Shown here in pieces: positions 16,920 through 26,420 of a DNA stretch of 64,000 nucleotides. The DNA is from Tubulanus polymorphus (taxonomy: Eukaryota; Nemertea; Palaeonemertea; Tubulaniformes; Tubulanidae). The position numbers and the translations under genes were made by a program. The notes below the pieces were generated by a model. It had not been told where the DNA came from and searched no databases. It saw only the letters and a program-made list of their open reading frames with translations. Where the stretch lies: contig NC_134028.1 of NCBI RefSeq assembly GCF_964204645.1, forward strand, positions 1-64,000. Direction: 5' to 3'. The stretch's first letter is position 1. Each line of letters opens with the position of its first letter.

Positions 16920-19348
16920 TTGGTGAGTTAAATCAACCGGAATTAACCAATGCTTCTCTGATTTCTTCCATTTCCAGGTCCGACGAACACGAAGAACCGG
17001 CACCAAACCAAGCGCGACGCGATCCGGTCACCGCTCTCGGGAGCCCGGTGGTCAACCTCACACGTTCACTCCGCCTAAGTCCGGCGCAACATCAGCTACT
17101 CCGAAAGGGCCTCACTTATTGCCCGACTCCAAAAATCGGTTCTGATGCCGCCGCGACCGAGCGCACCAAGGGAGTGTGCCGATTCAACCGGCTAGTGAAA
17201 CTCGACCATCACTTCCGAGACAAACCGGACCGCGAGGCTCCGCGTTTCCGTCTGCCCAGCAGTTGGGCTCCGGATGAAATAGAACCAGTAATCGCCGGGT
17301 TCTGCAACGACGCGCACGAATTGGCTCAACAAACCAGGGATACGCGTCGCGTAAATGATAACCTCACTAAACAGGAACGCGAAGCCCTCCAGCAGCTGCG
17401 TGACAACACTAATATTGTCATCAAAGCCGCCGATAAGGGTTCCGCTACGGTTATCATGGACCGCGACGACTACGTCCTCGAAGCCATGCGCCAACTAGCC
17501 GATCTCGAGTATTATCAGCCGCTGCAGCAACCGATCTTCGAACAGACCGGGGAAGAAATTCGCGAAATCATCGAAAATATGGCTCGACGAAAAATCATCC
17601 CGCTAAAAACCGCCGAATATCTATTACCGCCCGATAATCCGAAGCAGAGGCAGTTCTATCTGCTTCCCAAAATCCATAAAGAACGCGAGAAGTGGACGGT
17701 ACCCGATCGCGTACCGCCGGGGAGACCGATTGTCTCCGACTGCGGCTCCGAAACCTACGAAATTTCGGAATGGATCGACTACTATTTGCAGCCGATCGCC
17801 CGCGGTCACCCGTCGTACGTCAAAGATACCAACCACTTTCTAGATATTTTGGCCGGTAAACAATTTAGCGCCGATGCGTTACTCGTCACCATGGACATCG
17901 ATTCGCTCTACACCAACATCCCCCACGAAGAGGGTATCGCCAGCATCCGACAAGCTCTCCGAGATAACCCGAACCCGGGACGCCCGGATGCCGAGCTGCT
18001 GAAACTACTCGAAATCAGCCTGAAGAAAAATGACTTTAACTTTAACGAAAACACATATTTACAGGTAAAAGGTACCGCAATGGGTAAGCGTTTTGCTCCT
18101 TCTTATGCCAATATCTTTGTAGCCGAATGGGAAAAAGAAGGTCTGTCCAGAAGCGAACTCCAACCATCGCTATACGCTCGGTTCATCGACGACATCTACA
18201 TAGTTTGGGAACACGGCCGCGAAACGTTGATGCAATTCATCGACGTCCTACAAACAGTGAGCCGATCCATCAAACTTAAATTCGAAATCAGCGACACCAG
18301 CGTCAACTTCCTGGACGTAACCACTTTCAAAGGCCCGCGATTCGAGACAAGTGGCACAGTAGACACCAAAGTCTACTTCAAACCAACCGATTCGCATCAA
18401 TTACTACATCGATCCTCGTTTCACCCTAAACACACATTTTCCGGTATAGTTAAAAGTCAAATTCTCCGGTTCCGGCGCATCTGCAATAACGATTCGGACT
18501 TACACGCAGCGTCCGGAACCGTCCTTAAAGTACTCAGAGGTCGTGGCTACAAAGACCGCGAACTGCGACACATCAAAAGCCAAGCTCTACGGCACCACGC
18601 CGAACGAGATCTACGAGAACAACAACGGGCCGACGAACCGCCGAAAAAGCGTTTACCGCTTATCTTACCTCACTCCGAAGCCAACCGAACCCTAGCCCGT
18701 AACATCCGAACCAGATTTACGGAACTGGCTACGGCCACCGGCCGGTCTGACGAGGTAACCACGGTCACCGCCTACACCAAGCACAAGAGTCTCAAAGATC
18801 TCCTAACTTCGTCGCAGCTCAAACCCACGGAGCCACCCCCTCCCCGAGTCCCCTCTTCACCGCATCGTAACAGAAATACTTCCGTTGTTTCCAATTCTTC
18901 TATTTCCAGGTCTACTCAAAGAACTCCGTCAACCCGACGTCGAGGCACCGAGAAATGCAGAACACCGAGATGTCGTACGTGTCCACTCGTCCGAGAAACA
19001 ACCGTTTGCCGCAGCCACAACAAAATGCACGCGATCCGCAGCACAATTAATTGCGCGACCCGTGAAATTGTATACTGCATCGAATGCACCAAGTGCAACA
19101 TGCTGTACGTCGGCCAAACCGGAATGTCTCTACGAGAACGCGTCACTCATCACGTCTCACGCATCAGAACGAAGAATTCGACTCCAGTCTCGGACCACTT
19201 CAACCAAGTCGACCACACCCGCGAACACTTTCGGGTGTACGGTCTCCAACACCTACCAGGCTCCACGAGACCGATCCGCGAAGCAGCCGAACAAGACTGG
19301 ATACGACGACTCGACACGAACACGCCCCGAGGCATGAACGTCCCGTAG
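16889..19348 (+). CDS. ORF2, reverse transcriptase/GIY-YIG, unit 3
   Basis: Intact. Marker residues are PKIG, VLEAM, WTVPD and EKCR, a combination not seen in units 1 and 2. Confidence 0.93.
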   Translation, partial: LSISETNGSTIGELNQPELTNASLISSISRSDEHEEPAPNQARRDPVTALGSPVVNLTRSLRLSPAQHQLLRKGLTYCPTPKIGSDAAATERTKGVCRFNRLVKLDHHFRDKPDREAPRFRLPSSWAPDEIEPVIAGFCNDAHELAQQTRDTRRVNDNLTKQEREALQQLRDNTNIVIKAADKGSATVIMDRDDYVLEAMRQLADLEYYQPLQQPIFEQTGEEIREIIENMARRKIIPLKTAEYLLPPDNPKQRQFYLLPKIHKEREKWTVPDRVPPGRPIVSDCGSETYEISEWIDYYLQPIARGHPSYVKDTNHFLDILAGKQFSADALLVTMDIDSLYTNIPHEEGIASIRQALRDNPNPGRPDAELLKLLEISLKKNDFNFNENTYLQVKGTAMGKRFAPSYANIFVAEWEKEGLSRSELQPSLYARFIDDIYIVWEHGRETLMQFIDVLQTVSRSIKLKFEISDTSVNFLDVTTFKGPRFETSGTVDTKVYFKPTDSHQLLHRSSFHPKHTFSGIVKSQILRFRRICNNDSDLHAASGTVLKVLRGRGYKDRELRHIKSQALRHHAERDLREQQRADEPPKKRLPLILPHSEANRTLARNIRTRFTELATATGRSDEVTTVTAYTKHKSLKDLLTSSQLKPTEPPPPRVPSSPHRNRNTSVVSNSSISRSTQRTPSTRRRGTEKCRTPRCRTCPLVRETTVCRSHNKMHAIRSTINCATREIVYCIECTKCNMLYVGQTGMSLRERVTHHVSRIRTKNSTPVSDHFNQVDHTREHFRVYGLQHLPGSTRPIREAAEQDWIRRLDTNTPRGMNVP

Positions 19349-19416
19349 ACCGCCTCACTACAACAATTAACTCTCACTACTTTTTTACAGGGATAACCCG
19401 CTGCCCGTGCACTAGT

Positions 19417-19469
19417 GGGGTCTCCAAACCTTCGGTTTGGTCCCCTAACCTCTATCTCTAAACCTAACC
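19417..19469 (+). other. 3' hairpin and telomere-like tail, unit 3
   Basis: Same hairpin and tail as in unit 0. Confidence 0.75.
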
Positions 19470-21638
19470 TTAGCCCGTGCCAGGTTTCCCTCGTAAATTA
19501 TCTTAACTGATTAATTATTAATCATCAATCTATTTGCAGAATCATCCTCCGTCGCCTGAAGCAGAAACCCGCTCAGAGACAGAGTACAAAACAAACTCCA
19601 AGATCACAAGCTCCACAGGAATCATCAACCTTTTATCTTTTAATTAGTTCTCTCTGCTTTACTTTGAAACTCAATCGAAATTCAGTAAGTAAGAAGACAG
19701 ACCAAATATCAGAAACAGTTAGAAAAATAAACAAAAGCGCGATATCGGGAACCGAACCCTAACCGCTAGTACAGACTGGTTGCCGGTCCCAGGACGATAG
19801 AAACCGGTAACCAGTCCACCGCTATTATCTATTTCGAAAATATGCGTCAGCACTGAGATTATATCATAGAAACACCCGAAAAGTATTAATTAATCTATTA
19901 TAAATTTAGAAAGAAAGGGAATCTAGAATAGGTAAGAATATACTCAATTACTAAAGCGGCGCGCCTGATCGGGACTCGAACCCGCGGCACCCGAAGCTCC
20001 GGAGAATACTCGGGAACCGTACCCGCCGCTCCGAAATTAACCGCTAGTACTGACGGGTTGCCGGTGCCCCGCGTTAGATACCGTTAACCAGTCCACCACT
20101 CTTATTTATTTTGAAAATATGCGTCGGCACTAAGATTATATCGTAGAAACATCTTAAAAGTACTATTGTATCCGTCAAAGATTCAGAATTAAAAGGAATC
20201 CAGAATAGGTAAAAAACATTTAGAATAGAACTATTCAATTACTAAACGGCGCCTGGTCGGGACTCGAACCCGCGGCACCCTAATTAACCTCCGTTTAATC
20301 TATAACGTTCGGTCGGGGACCTAACCCGCTACGTCCTAATTAACTATTATCGTATCTACGCGCCAACTCTTGGAACATACTCCATATAGATCCGGGTGTC
20401 AAGTTTCAAATGTCTCTAAAACAGACAGTTTATTTTCGGATAACAATTCTAATGAGATCGCTCAAAAGTATTAGTAGCTATATTCAAAAACCGCACTATA
20501 GGTTGTAGAAGTATAAGAAGTTTATAGGATAAATAATAGTCCACGGACATCAATCACTGTTTACAAGTCACTCATAATTAGTGACCGATCGGCCACCTGC
20601 GCCTCTTGACTAATTATCCGACTCAATTCTATACAAAATCGCAGTTACGACGCCTTCAAACTCATCAGTTTTTTTCAAAGAACACAGCCCAATATTCCCG
20701 ATTCAAAAAGAGTTTTATATCACGTATATATTTCAACCTTCGGATTAAAGAAGAGATCATAGTTTTTTTGAACCACTCAAACTACGCAAGCTTAAACCGA
20801 TTTACTGAATACCCGCGCTCCGGTCTGAATATATTTGTCACATATTCAAGTTCACATAGCTTTACTCGATCATAATAACTCTAAATAAGCGTAGTTTATC
20901 TAATAGAATTATATTTAAGAACTTAGAATTAAAACAGACGTATCAGTAAGACATTTCTATCAAAACTCGTCACCCATAATTAGGGCTAATTAACCACCCG
21001 CGCTCACTCAGTAATTTAGATCTTACGGGTTATAACTTCCTACTAAATCGCCGACGCCGCGCTGTCTAATTCATCCAATTTTCGGTAGAATACCGCGTTG
21101 ATATTTCAAAATCCGCTCTTAAAAGCTTTTGAATACGGAGAAAACTTGATTAACTAAGAACCGGATTTCACCATTTACGACTATTTAGTAAACACGCGTA
21201 TATCGGAATACGCCTCGGCCGCGCACCGCTAATTAACGCGTCTAAACTAATTAGGAATTAAGCAATTTTGAAACTAAACCCGGACATATTTCGAACATTC
21301 CGGTTCACGTATATTAATAATACATATTCTAGATTTCTCTTTATAGAAAACACTTTGAGTATTTATTAGGTTATATCGAAATAAACTTTTCAATTCTATA
21401 TTAGACACGCCGTTCTTTAGATCTTTAGAACTATACATCAAAGCAAACTATTCAACAGCTAGATCAAGGGCCATAATTAGTGCTGTTTTCTAGTCACTCT
21501 GGATCAAAGGCATAATTAGTCAGACCCCTAGTTTGTCTATTAGCTTGATCACAGAAGTACAATTAGTCTAGATCACAAGGTCTCATATGGTCACTTAACT
21601 TCTAACTCAAATACTGTTCACTTGTTGCGCGCTGCGTG
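19470..21638 (+). other. Noncoding upstream region, unit 4
   Basis: Equivalent to 409-2582 with more substitutions and a short loss next to the first tRNA-like block near 19995. No gene is seen. Confidence 0.7.
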
Positions 21639-21669
21639 TATAAAAACCCGTGTCTAATCCTAGTTCAGC
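21639..21669 (+). promoter_or_regulatory. Core promoter, unit 4
   Basis: TATAAAAA at 21639-21646 and the TTCAGC initiator, as in unit 1. Confidence 0.7.
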
Positions 21670-23241
21670 ATGATTCCTGCACTGACACTGACGAAGGCAA
21701 CCTCGCCGAAATATCTGTCAATGGAGCGATCTACTCGAAAGAAGAAACGACCACCAGCTGAGAATACCAGCAAGGGCGGAGGACGCCCTGAGCGACACCA
21801 GCAACCCGGGATGTCGCCGAAAAATTACTATAGAGCTCTTCAAGTGGCGCACCACCTTGCCCAGTTGAGCTCTGGTCCGAAAGCGATTCGGAGGAAGAAG
21901 GACCATCTGAAGATGTTCCTGCGGCCGGCGGCTTGCACCGAAGCAGTAACGGTGCAGCTGCACGCTGCCGCGGACGTCTGGATGGAGACAGTTTCGAAAG
22001 AGCTGACCATCCATTACGCTGCCACATTTGTTGAGCTAATGGGTGATCCTCTGCCGGACTGTCTATCAGCACAGGATGTCGCCCTGACATGGGCCCGGAG
22101 GAATTTCGGCTCCCGTCTGAGCCCCGGAACGATCCGGCTTTTCAACATCGCGCTGGATTTGCGGTCGAAATTCCGCGGTCAGGCTCTGTCTGACAAACTC
22201 AGAAATGTCCTATCTAACCCACCTTCTTCCCCTTCTCATTTCAGGTCACACCACCAGGAGGCACCCACGGAGCCGAAGATTCGTCCGCCGCCGAGACCGA
22301 GCCGGAAGATTCGAAAGCCCGCGACGCCGAGGACGCCTGCACCAACCGCAGCCGCGCCCGCCGCGCCCGCCGCGCCCACAGCGCCTCCTTCTTTTTCTGA
22401 TTCCAGGTCACCGAGAAGCTACGCGGATGTCACCAGGACGCCACCAACCAGAATGGCGCCACCACCGAGTAGCCCGATGCCGACGCCGCCGCCGCCGCCA
22501 CCAAGAAGTCCGACGCCACCGAGAAGTCCGACGCCGCCGCCTCGAAACCCGACGCCGCCGCCGCCGCAGAGAACGCCGACCGCACCAACCAGCAGTCCGA
22601 CGCCGTCTCTCTCTTCTTCTCTTTCCAGCTCTCCGTCTCATTACAGGTCACCAGGGCGCCTACTGCCAGCGCGAAGTCCGACGCCAACACCGAGACCGAT
22701 GGCGCCCCAGGAAGTTCGCCGTCATCCGAATACGGGTCGGAAGAAACAGGATTGGAGTCTGCCACCAACCCGGCGACCCATTCTGGTGATTGGTGACTCA
22801 AATCTGAGTAACATCACATCAAGCCGCCGTCCGGATGACGTCCAGATCGAGAGCTTCCCCGGCTGCAAGATAGCTCATCTCGCCGACCTGATCGATGCTG
22901 TACCGGAGCGCCGAGATCGCCCGGATACGGTGATCATCAGCGTCGGAATCAACAACCGCGACAACAACTTCGAAGCGACCGCCAAGAAGACCACACAGCG
23001 CCTGATCAACGCCGCAGTCAAGAAGTATCAGCACTCGTTCGTCCACTTCGTTCAACTGAACACGACCCGCGAACACCAGCAGTTCGCCCGGAAGTTCAAC
23101 GAATTCCTCGAGATTCACGACGACGTCACCGCGATACCACCCATCGATGATCGACGCTTCAGAGTTGTTGGAGACGGGATCCACTGGAACCGTGGTACAG
23201 CTAACACCCTGCTGGACCACTGGCTCAGTGGTTTAAACTAA
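21670..23241 (+). CDS. ORF1, SGNH-hydrolase-domain protein, unit 4
   Basis: 523 aa. It shares PAEN, KNYY, the extra Ala-Ala-Pro and PPSSPMP with unit 3, but SPGRLL and HPNTG with unit 1, and has a four-proline run. It is thus a mosaic. The SGNH blocks are intact. Confidence 0.88.
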   Translation: MIPALTLTKATSPKYLSMERSTRKKKRPPAENTSKGGGRPERHQQPGMSPKNYYRALQVAHHLAQLSSGPKAIRRKKDHLKMFLRPAACTEAVTVQLHAAADVWMETVSKELTIHYAATFVELMGDPLPDCLSAQDVALTWARRNFGSRLSPGTIRLFNIALDLRSKFRGQALSDKLRNVLSNPPSSPSHFRSHHQEAPTEPKIRPPPRPSRKIRKPATPRTPAPTAAAPAAPAAPTAPPSFSDSRSPRSYADVTRTPPTRMAPPPSSPMPTPPPPPPRSPTPPRSPTPPPRNPTPPPPQRTPTAPTSSPTPSLSSSLSSSPSHYRSPGRLLPARSPTPTPRPMAPQEVRRHPNTGRKKQDWSLPPTRRPILVIGDSNLSNITSSRRPDDVQIESFPGCKIAHLADLIDAVPERRDRPDTVIISVGINNRDNNFEATAKKTTQRLINAAVKKYQHSFVHFVQLNTTREHQQFARKFNEFLEIHDDVTAIPPIDDRRFRVVGDGIHWNRGTANTLLDHWLSGLN

Positions 23242-23268
23242 GTATTAGTGAGACCAACGGGTCCACTA
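23232..23268 (+). promoter_or_regulatory. -1 frameshift signal, unit 4
   Basis: TTTAAAC, spacer and stem-loop unchanged from unit 1. Confidence 0.75.
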
Positions 23269-25697
23269 TTGGTGAGTTAAATCAACCGGAATTAACCAAT
23301 GCTTCTCTGATTTCTTCCATTTCCAGGTCCGACGAACACGAAGAACCGGCACCAAACCAAGCGCGACGCGATCCGGTCACCGCTCTCGGGAGCCCGGTGG
23401 TCAACCTCACACGTTCACTCCGCCTAAGTCCGGCGCAACATCAGCTACTCCGAAAGGGCCTCACTTATTGCCCGACTCCAAAAATCGGTTCTGATGCCGC
23501 CGCGACCGAGCGCACCAAGGGAGTGTGCCGATTCAACCGGCTAGTGAAACTCGACCATCACTTCCGAGACAAACCGGACCGCGAGGCTCCGCGTTTCCGT
23601 CTGCCCAGCAGTTGGGCTCCGGATGAAATAGAACCAGTAATCGCCGGGTTCTGCAACGACGCGCACGAATTGGCTCAACAAACCAGGGATACGCGTCGCG
23701 TAAATGATAACCTCACTAAACAGGAACGCGAAGCCCTCCAGCAGCTGCGTGACAACACTAATATTGTCATCAAAGCCGCCGATAAGGGTTCCGCTACGGT
23801 TATCATGGACCGCGACGACTACGTCCACGAAGCCATGCGCCAACTAGCCGATCTCGAGTATTATCAGCCGCTGCAGCAACCGATCTTCGAACAGACCGGG
23901 GAAGAAATTCGCGAAATCATCGAAAATATGGCTCGACGAAAAATCATCCCGCTAAAAACCGCCGAATATCTATTACCGCCCGATAATCCGAAACAGAGGC
24001 AGTTCTATCTGCTTCCCAAAATCCATAAAGAACGCGAGAAGTGGACGGTACCCGATCGCGTACCGCCGGGGAGACCGATCGTCTCCGACTGCGGCTCCGA
24101 AACCTACGAAATTTCGGAATGGATCGACTACTATTTGCAGCCGATCGCCCGCGGTCACCCGTCGTACGTCAAAGATACCAACCACTTTCTAGATATTTTG
24201 GCCGGTAAACAATTTAGCGCCGATGCGTTACTCGTCACCATGGACATCGATTCGCTCTACACCAACATCCCCCACGAAGAGGGTATCGCCAGCATCCGAC
24301 AAGCTCTCCGAGATAACCCGAACCCGGGACGCCCGGATGCCGAGCTGCTGAAACTACTCGAAATCAGCCTGAAGAAAAATGACTTTAACTTTAACGAAAA
24401 CACATATTTACAGGTAAAAGGTACCGCAATGGGTAAGCGTTTTGCTCCTTCTTATGCCAATATCTTTGTAGCCGAATGGGAAAAAGAAGGTCTGTCCAGA
24501 AGCGAACTCCAACCATCGCTATACGCTCGGTTCATCGACGACATCTACATAGTTTGGGAACACGGCCGCGAAACGTTGATGCAATTCATCGACGTCCTAC
24601 AAACAGTGAGCCGATCCATCAAACTTAAATTCGAAATCAGCGACACCAGCGTCAACTTCCTGGACGTAACCACTTTCAAAGGCCCGCGATTCGAGACAAG
24701 TGGCACAGTAGACACCAAAGTCTACTTCAAACCAACCGATTCGCATCAATTACTACATCGATCCTCGTTTCACCCTAAACACACATTTTCCGGTATAGTT
24801 AAAAGTCAAATTCTCCGGTTCCGGCGCATCTGCAATAACGATTCGGACTTACACGCAGCGTCCGGAACCGTCCTTAAAGTACTCAGAGGTCGTGGCTACA
24901 AAGACCGCGAACTGCGACACATCAAAAGCCAAGCTCTACGGCACCACGCCGAACGAGATCTACGAGAACAACAACGGGCCGACGAACCGCCGAAAAAGCG
25001 TTTACCGCTTATCTTACCTCACTCCGAAGCCAACCGAACCCTAGCCCGTAACATCCGAACCAGATTTACGGAACTGGCTACGGCCACCGGCCGGTCTGAC
25101 GAGGTAACCACGGTCACCGCCTACACCAAGCACAAGAGTCTCAAAGATCTCCTAACTTCGTCGCAGCTCAAACCCACGGAGCCACCTCCTCCCCGAGTCC
25201 CCTCTTCACCGCATCGTAACAGAAATACTTCCGTTGTTTCCAATTCTTCTATTTCCAGGTCTACTCAAAGAACTCCGTCAACCCGACGTCGAGGCACCAA
25301 GAAATGTAGAACACCGAGATGTCGTACGTGTCCACTCGTCCGAGAAACAACCGTTTGCCGCAGCCACAACAAAATGCACGCGATCCGCAGCACAATTAAT
25401 TGCGCGACCCGTGAAATTGTATACTGCATCGAATGCACCAAGTGCAACATGCTGTACGTCGGCCAAACCGGAATGTCTCTACGAGAACGCGTCACTCATC
25501 ACGTCTCACGCATCAGAACGAAGAATTCGACTCCAGTCTCGGACCACTTCAACCAAGTCGACCACACCCGCGAACACTTTCGGGTGTACGGTCTCCAACA
25601 CCTACCAGGCTCCACGAGACCGATCCGCGAAGCAGCCGAACAAGACTGGATACGACGACTCGACACGAACACGCCCCGAGGCATGAACGTCCCGTAG
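23238..25697 (+). CDS. ORF2, reverse transcriptase/GIY-YIG, unit 4
   Basis: Intact. Marker residues are PKIG, VHEAM and WTVPD, with a private KKCR in place of EKCR before the Cys-rich motif. Confidence 0.93.
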   Translation, partial: LSISETNGSTIGELNQPELTNASLISSISRSDEHEEPAPNQARRDPVTALGSPVVNLTRSLRLSPAQHQLLRKGLTYCPTPKIGSDAAATERTKGVCRFNRLVKLDHHFRDKPDREAPRFRLPSSWAPDEIEPVIAGFCNDAHELAQQTRDTRRVNDNLTKQEREALQQLRDNTNIVIKAADKGSATVIMDRDDYVHEAMRQLADLEYYQPLQQPIFEQTGEEIREIIENMARRKIIPLKTAEYLLPPDNPKQRQFYLLPKIHKEREKWTVPDRVPPGRPIVSDCGSETYEISEWIDYYLQPIARGHPSYVKDTNHFLDILAGKQFSADALLVTMDIDSLYTNIPHEEGIASIRQALRDNPNPGRPDAELLKLLEISLKKNDFNFNENTYLQVKGTAMGKRFAPSYANIFVAEWEKEGLSRSELQPSLYARFIDDIYIVWEHGRETLMQFIDVLQTVSRSIKLKFEISDTSVNFLDVTTFKGPRFETSGTVDTKVYFKPTDSHQLLHRSSFHPKHTFSGIVKSQILRFRRICNNDSDLHAASGTVLKVLRGRGYKDRELRHIKSQALRHHAERDLREQQRADEPPKKRLPLILPHSEANRTLARNIRTRFTELATATGRSDEVTTVTAYTKHKSLKDLLTSSQLKPTEPPPPRVPSSPHRNRNTSVVSNSSISRSTQRTPSTRRRGTKKCRTPRCRTCPLVRETTVCRSHNKMHAIRSTINCATREIVYCIECTKCNMLYVGQTGMSLRERVTHHVSRIRTKNSTPVSDHFNQVDHTREHFRVYGLQHLPGSTRPIREAAEQDWIRRLDTNTPRGMNVP

Positions 25698-25765
25698 ACC
25701 GCCTCACTACAACAATTAACTCTCACTACTTTTTTACAGGGATAACCCGCTGCCCGTGCACTAGT

Positions 25766-25818
25766 GGGGTCTCCAAACCTTCGGTTTGGTCCCCTAACCT
25801 CTATCTCTAAACCTAACC
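25766..25818 (+). other. 3' hairpin and telomere-like tail, unit 4, joined to telomere
   Basis: The hairpin is as in unit 0, but the tail passes from CTAAACCTAACC into true CCCTAA repeats at about 25812-25817. It shows which bases of the tail are element and which are telomere. Confidence 0.85.
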
Positions 25819-25904
25819 CTAACCCTAACCCTAACCCTAACCCTAACCCTAACCCTAACCCTAACCCTAACCCTAACCCTAACCCTAACCCTAACCCTAA
25901 CCCT
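25812..25904 (+). repeat. Telomeric repeat tract (CCCTAA)14
   Basis: Fourteen perfect CCCTAA units (25817-25900) with partial units at both ends, bounded by an element 3' end on the left and a 5'-truncated element on the right. The C-strand orientation places the chromosome end to the left. The tract reads as a former chromosome end that capped the truncated element and was then extended by unit 4. Confidence 0.97.
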
Positions 25905-26393
25905 TGGAGTCTGCCACCAACCCGGCGACCCATTCTGGTGATTGGTGACTCAAATCTGAGTAACATCACATCAAGCCGCCGTCCGGATGACGTCCAGATC
26001 GAGAGCTTCCCCGGCTGCAAGATAGCTCATCTCGCCGACCTGATCGATGCTGTACCGGAGCGCCGAGATCGCCCGGATACGGTGATCATCAGCGTCGGAA
26101 TCAACAACCGCGACAACAACTTCGAAGCGACCGCCAAGAAGACCACACAGCGCCTGATCAACGCCGCAGTCAAGAAGTATCAGCACTCGTTCGTCCACTT
26201 CGTTCAACTGAACACGACCCGCGAACACCAGCAGTTCGCCCGGAAGTTCAACGAATTCCTCGAGAATAACGACGACGTCACCGCGATACCACCCATCGAT
26301 GATCGACGCTTCAGAGTTGTTGGAGACGGGATCCACTGGAACCGTGGTACAGCTAACACCCTGCTGGACCACTGGCTCAGTGGTTTAAACTAA
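25905..26393 (+). pseudogene. ORF1 remnant: SGNH domain only
   Basis: Only the C-terminal SGNH domain remains (from WSLPPTRRP), with the GDSN and DGIHW blocks intact and ENNDD in place of EIHDD. The telomeric repeats upstream are open in the same frame, encoding Pro-Asn repeats, so an open frame runs from 25764 to the stop. There is no promoter at this copy. Confidence 0.85.
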
Positions 26394-26420
26394 GTATTAG
26401 TGAGACCAACGGGTCCACTA
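26384..26420 (+). promoter_or_regulatory. -1 frameshift signal, unit 5
   Basis: TTTAAAC, spacer and stem-loop unchanged from unit 1. Confidence 0.7.

Larger units (their letters stand above)
13117..19469 (+). mobile_element. Family A PLE, unit 3 (full, 6353 bp)
   Basis: Complete unit differing from units 1 and 2 by substitutions and small indels, including a loss of 4 nt near 15015 and changed proline-run lengths. Both ORFs are intact. Confidence 0.93.
19470..25818 (+). mobile_element. Family A PLE, unit 4 (full, 6349 bp), ends in telomeric repeats
   Basis: Complete unit whose 3' tail runs directly into perfect CCCTAA repeats, so this copy shows where the element ends. The noncoding region carries several private substitutions (for example near 20086 and 20655). 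Confidence 0.93.

Noticed and set aside
25812-25904. CRISPR array or other prokaryotic repeat
   Set aside because: It is a pure 6-bp telomere repeat without spacers, in an array of eukaryotic retroelements.
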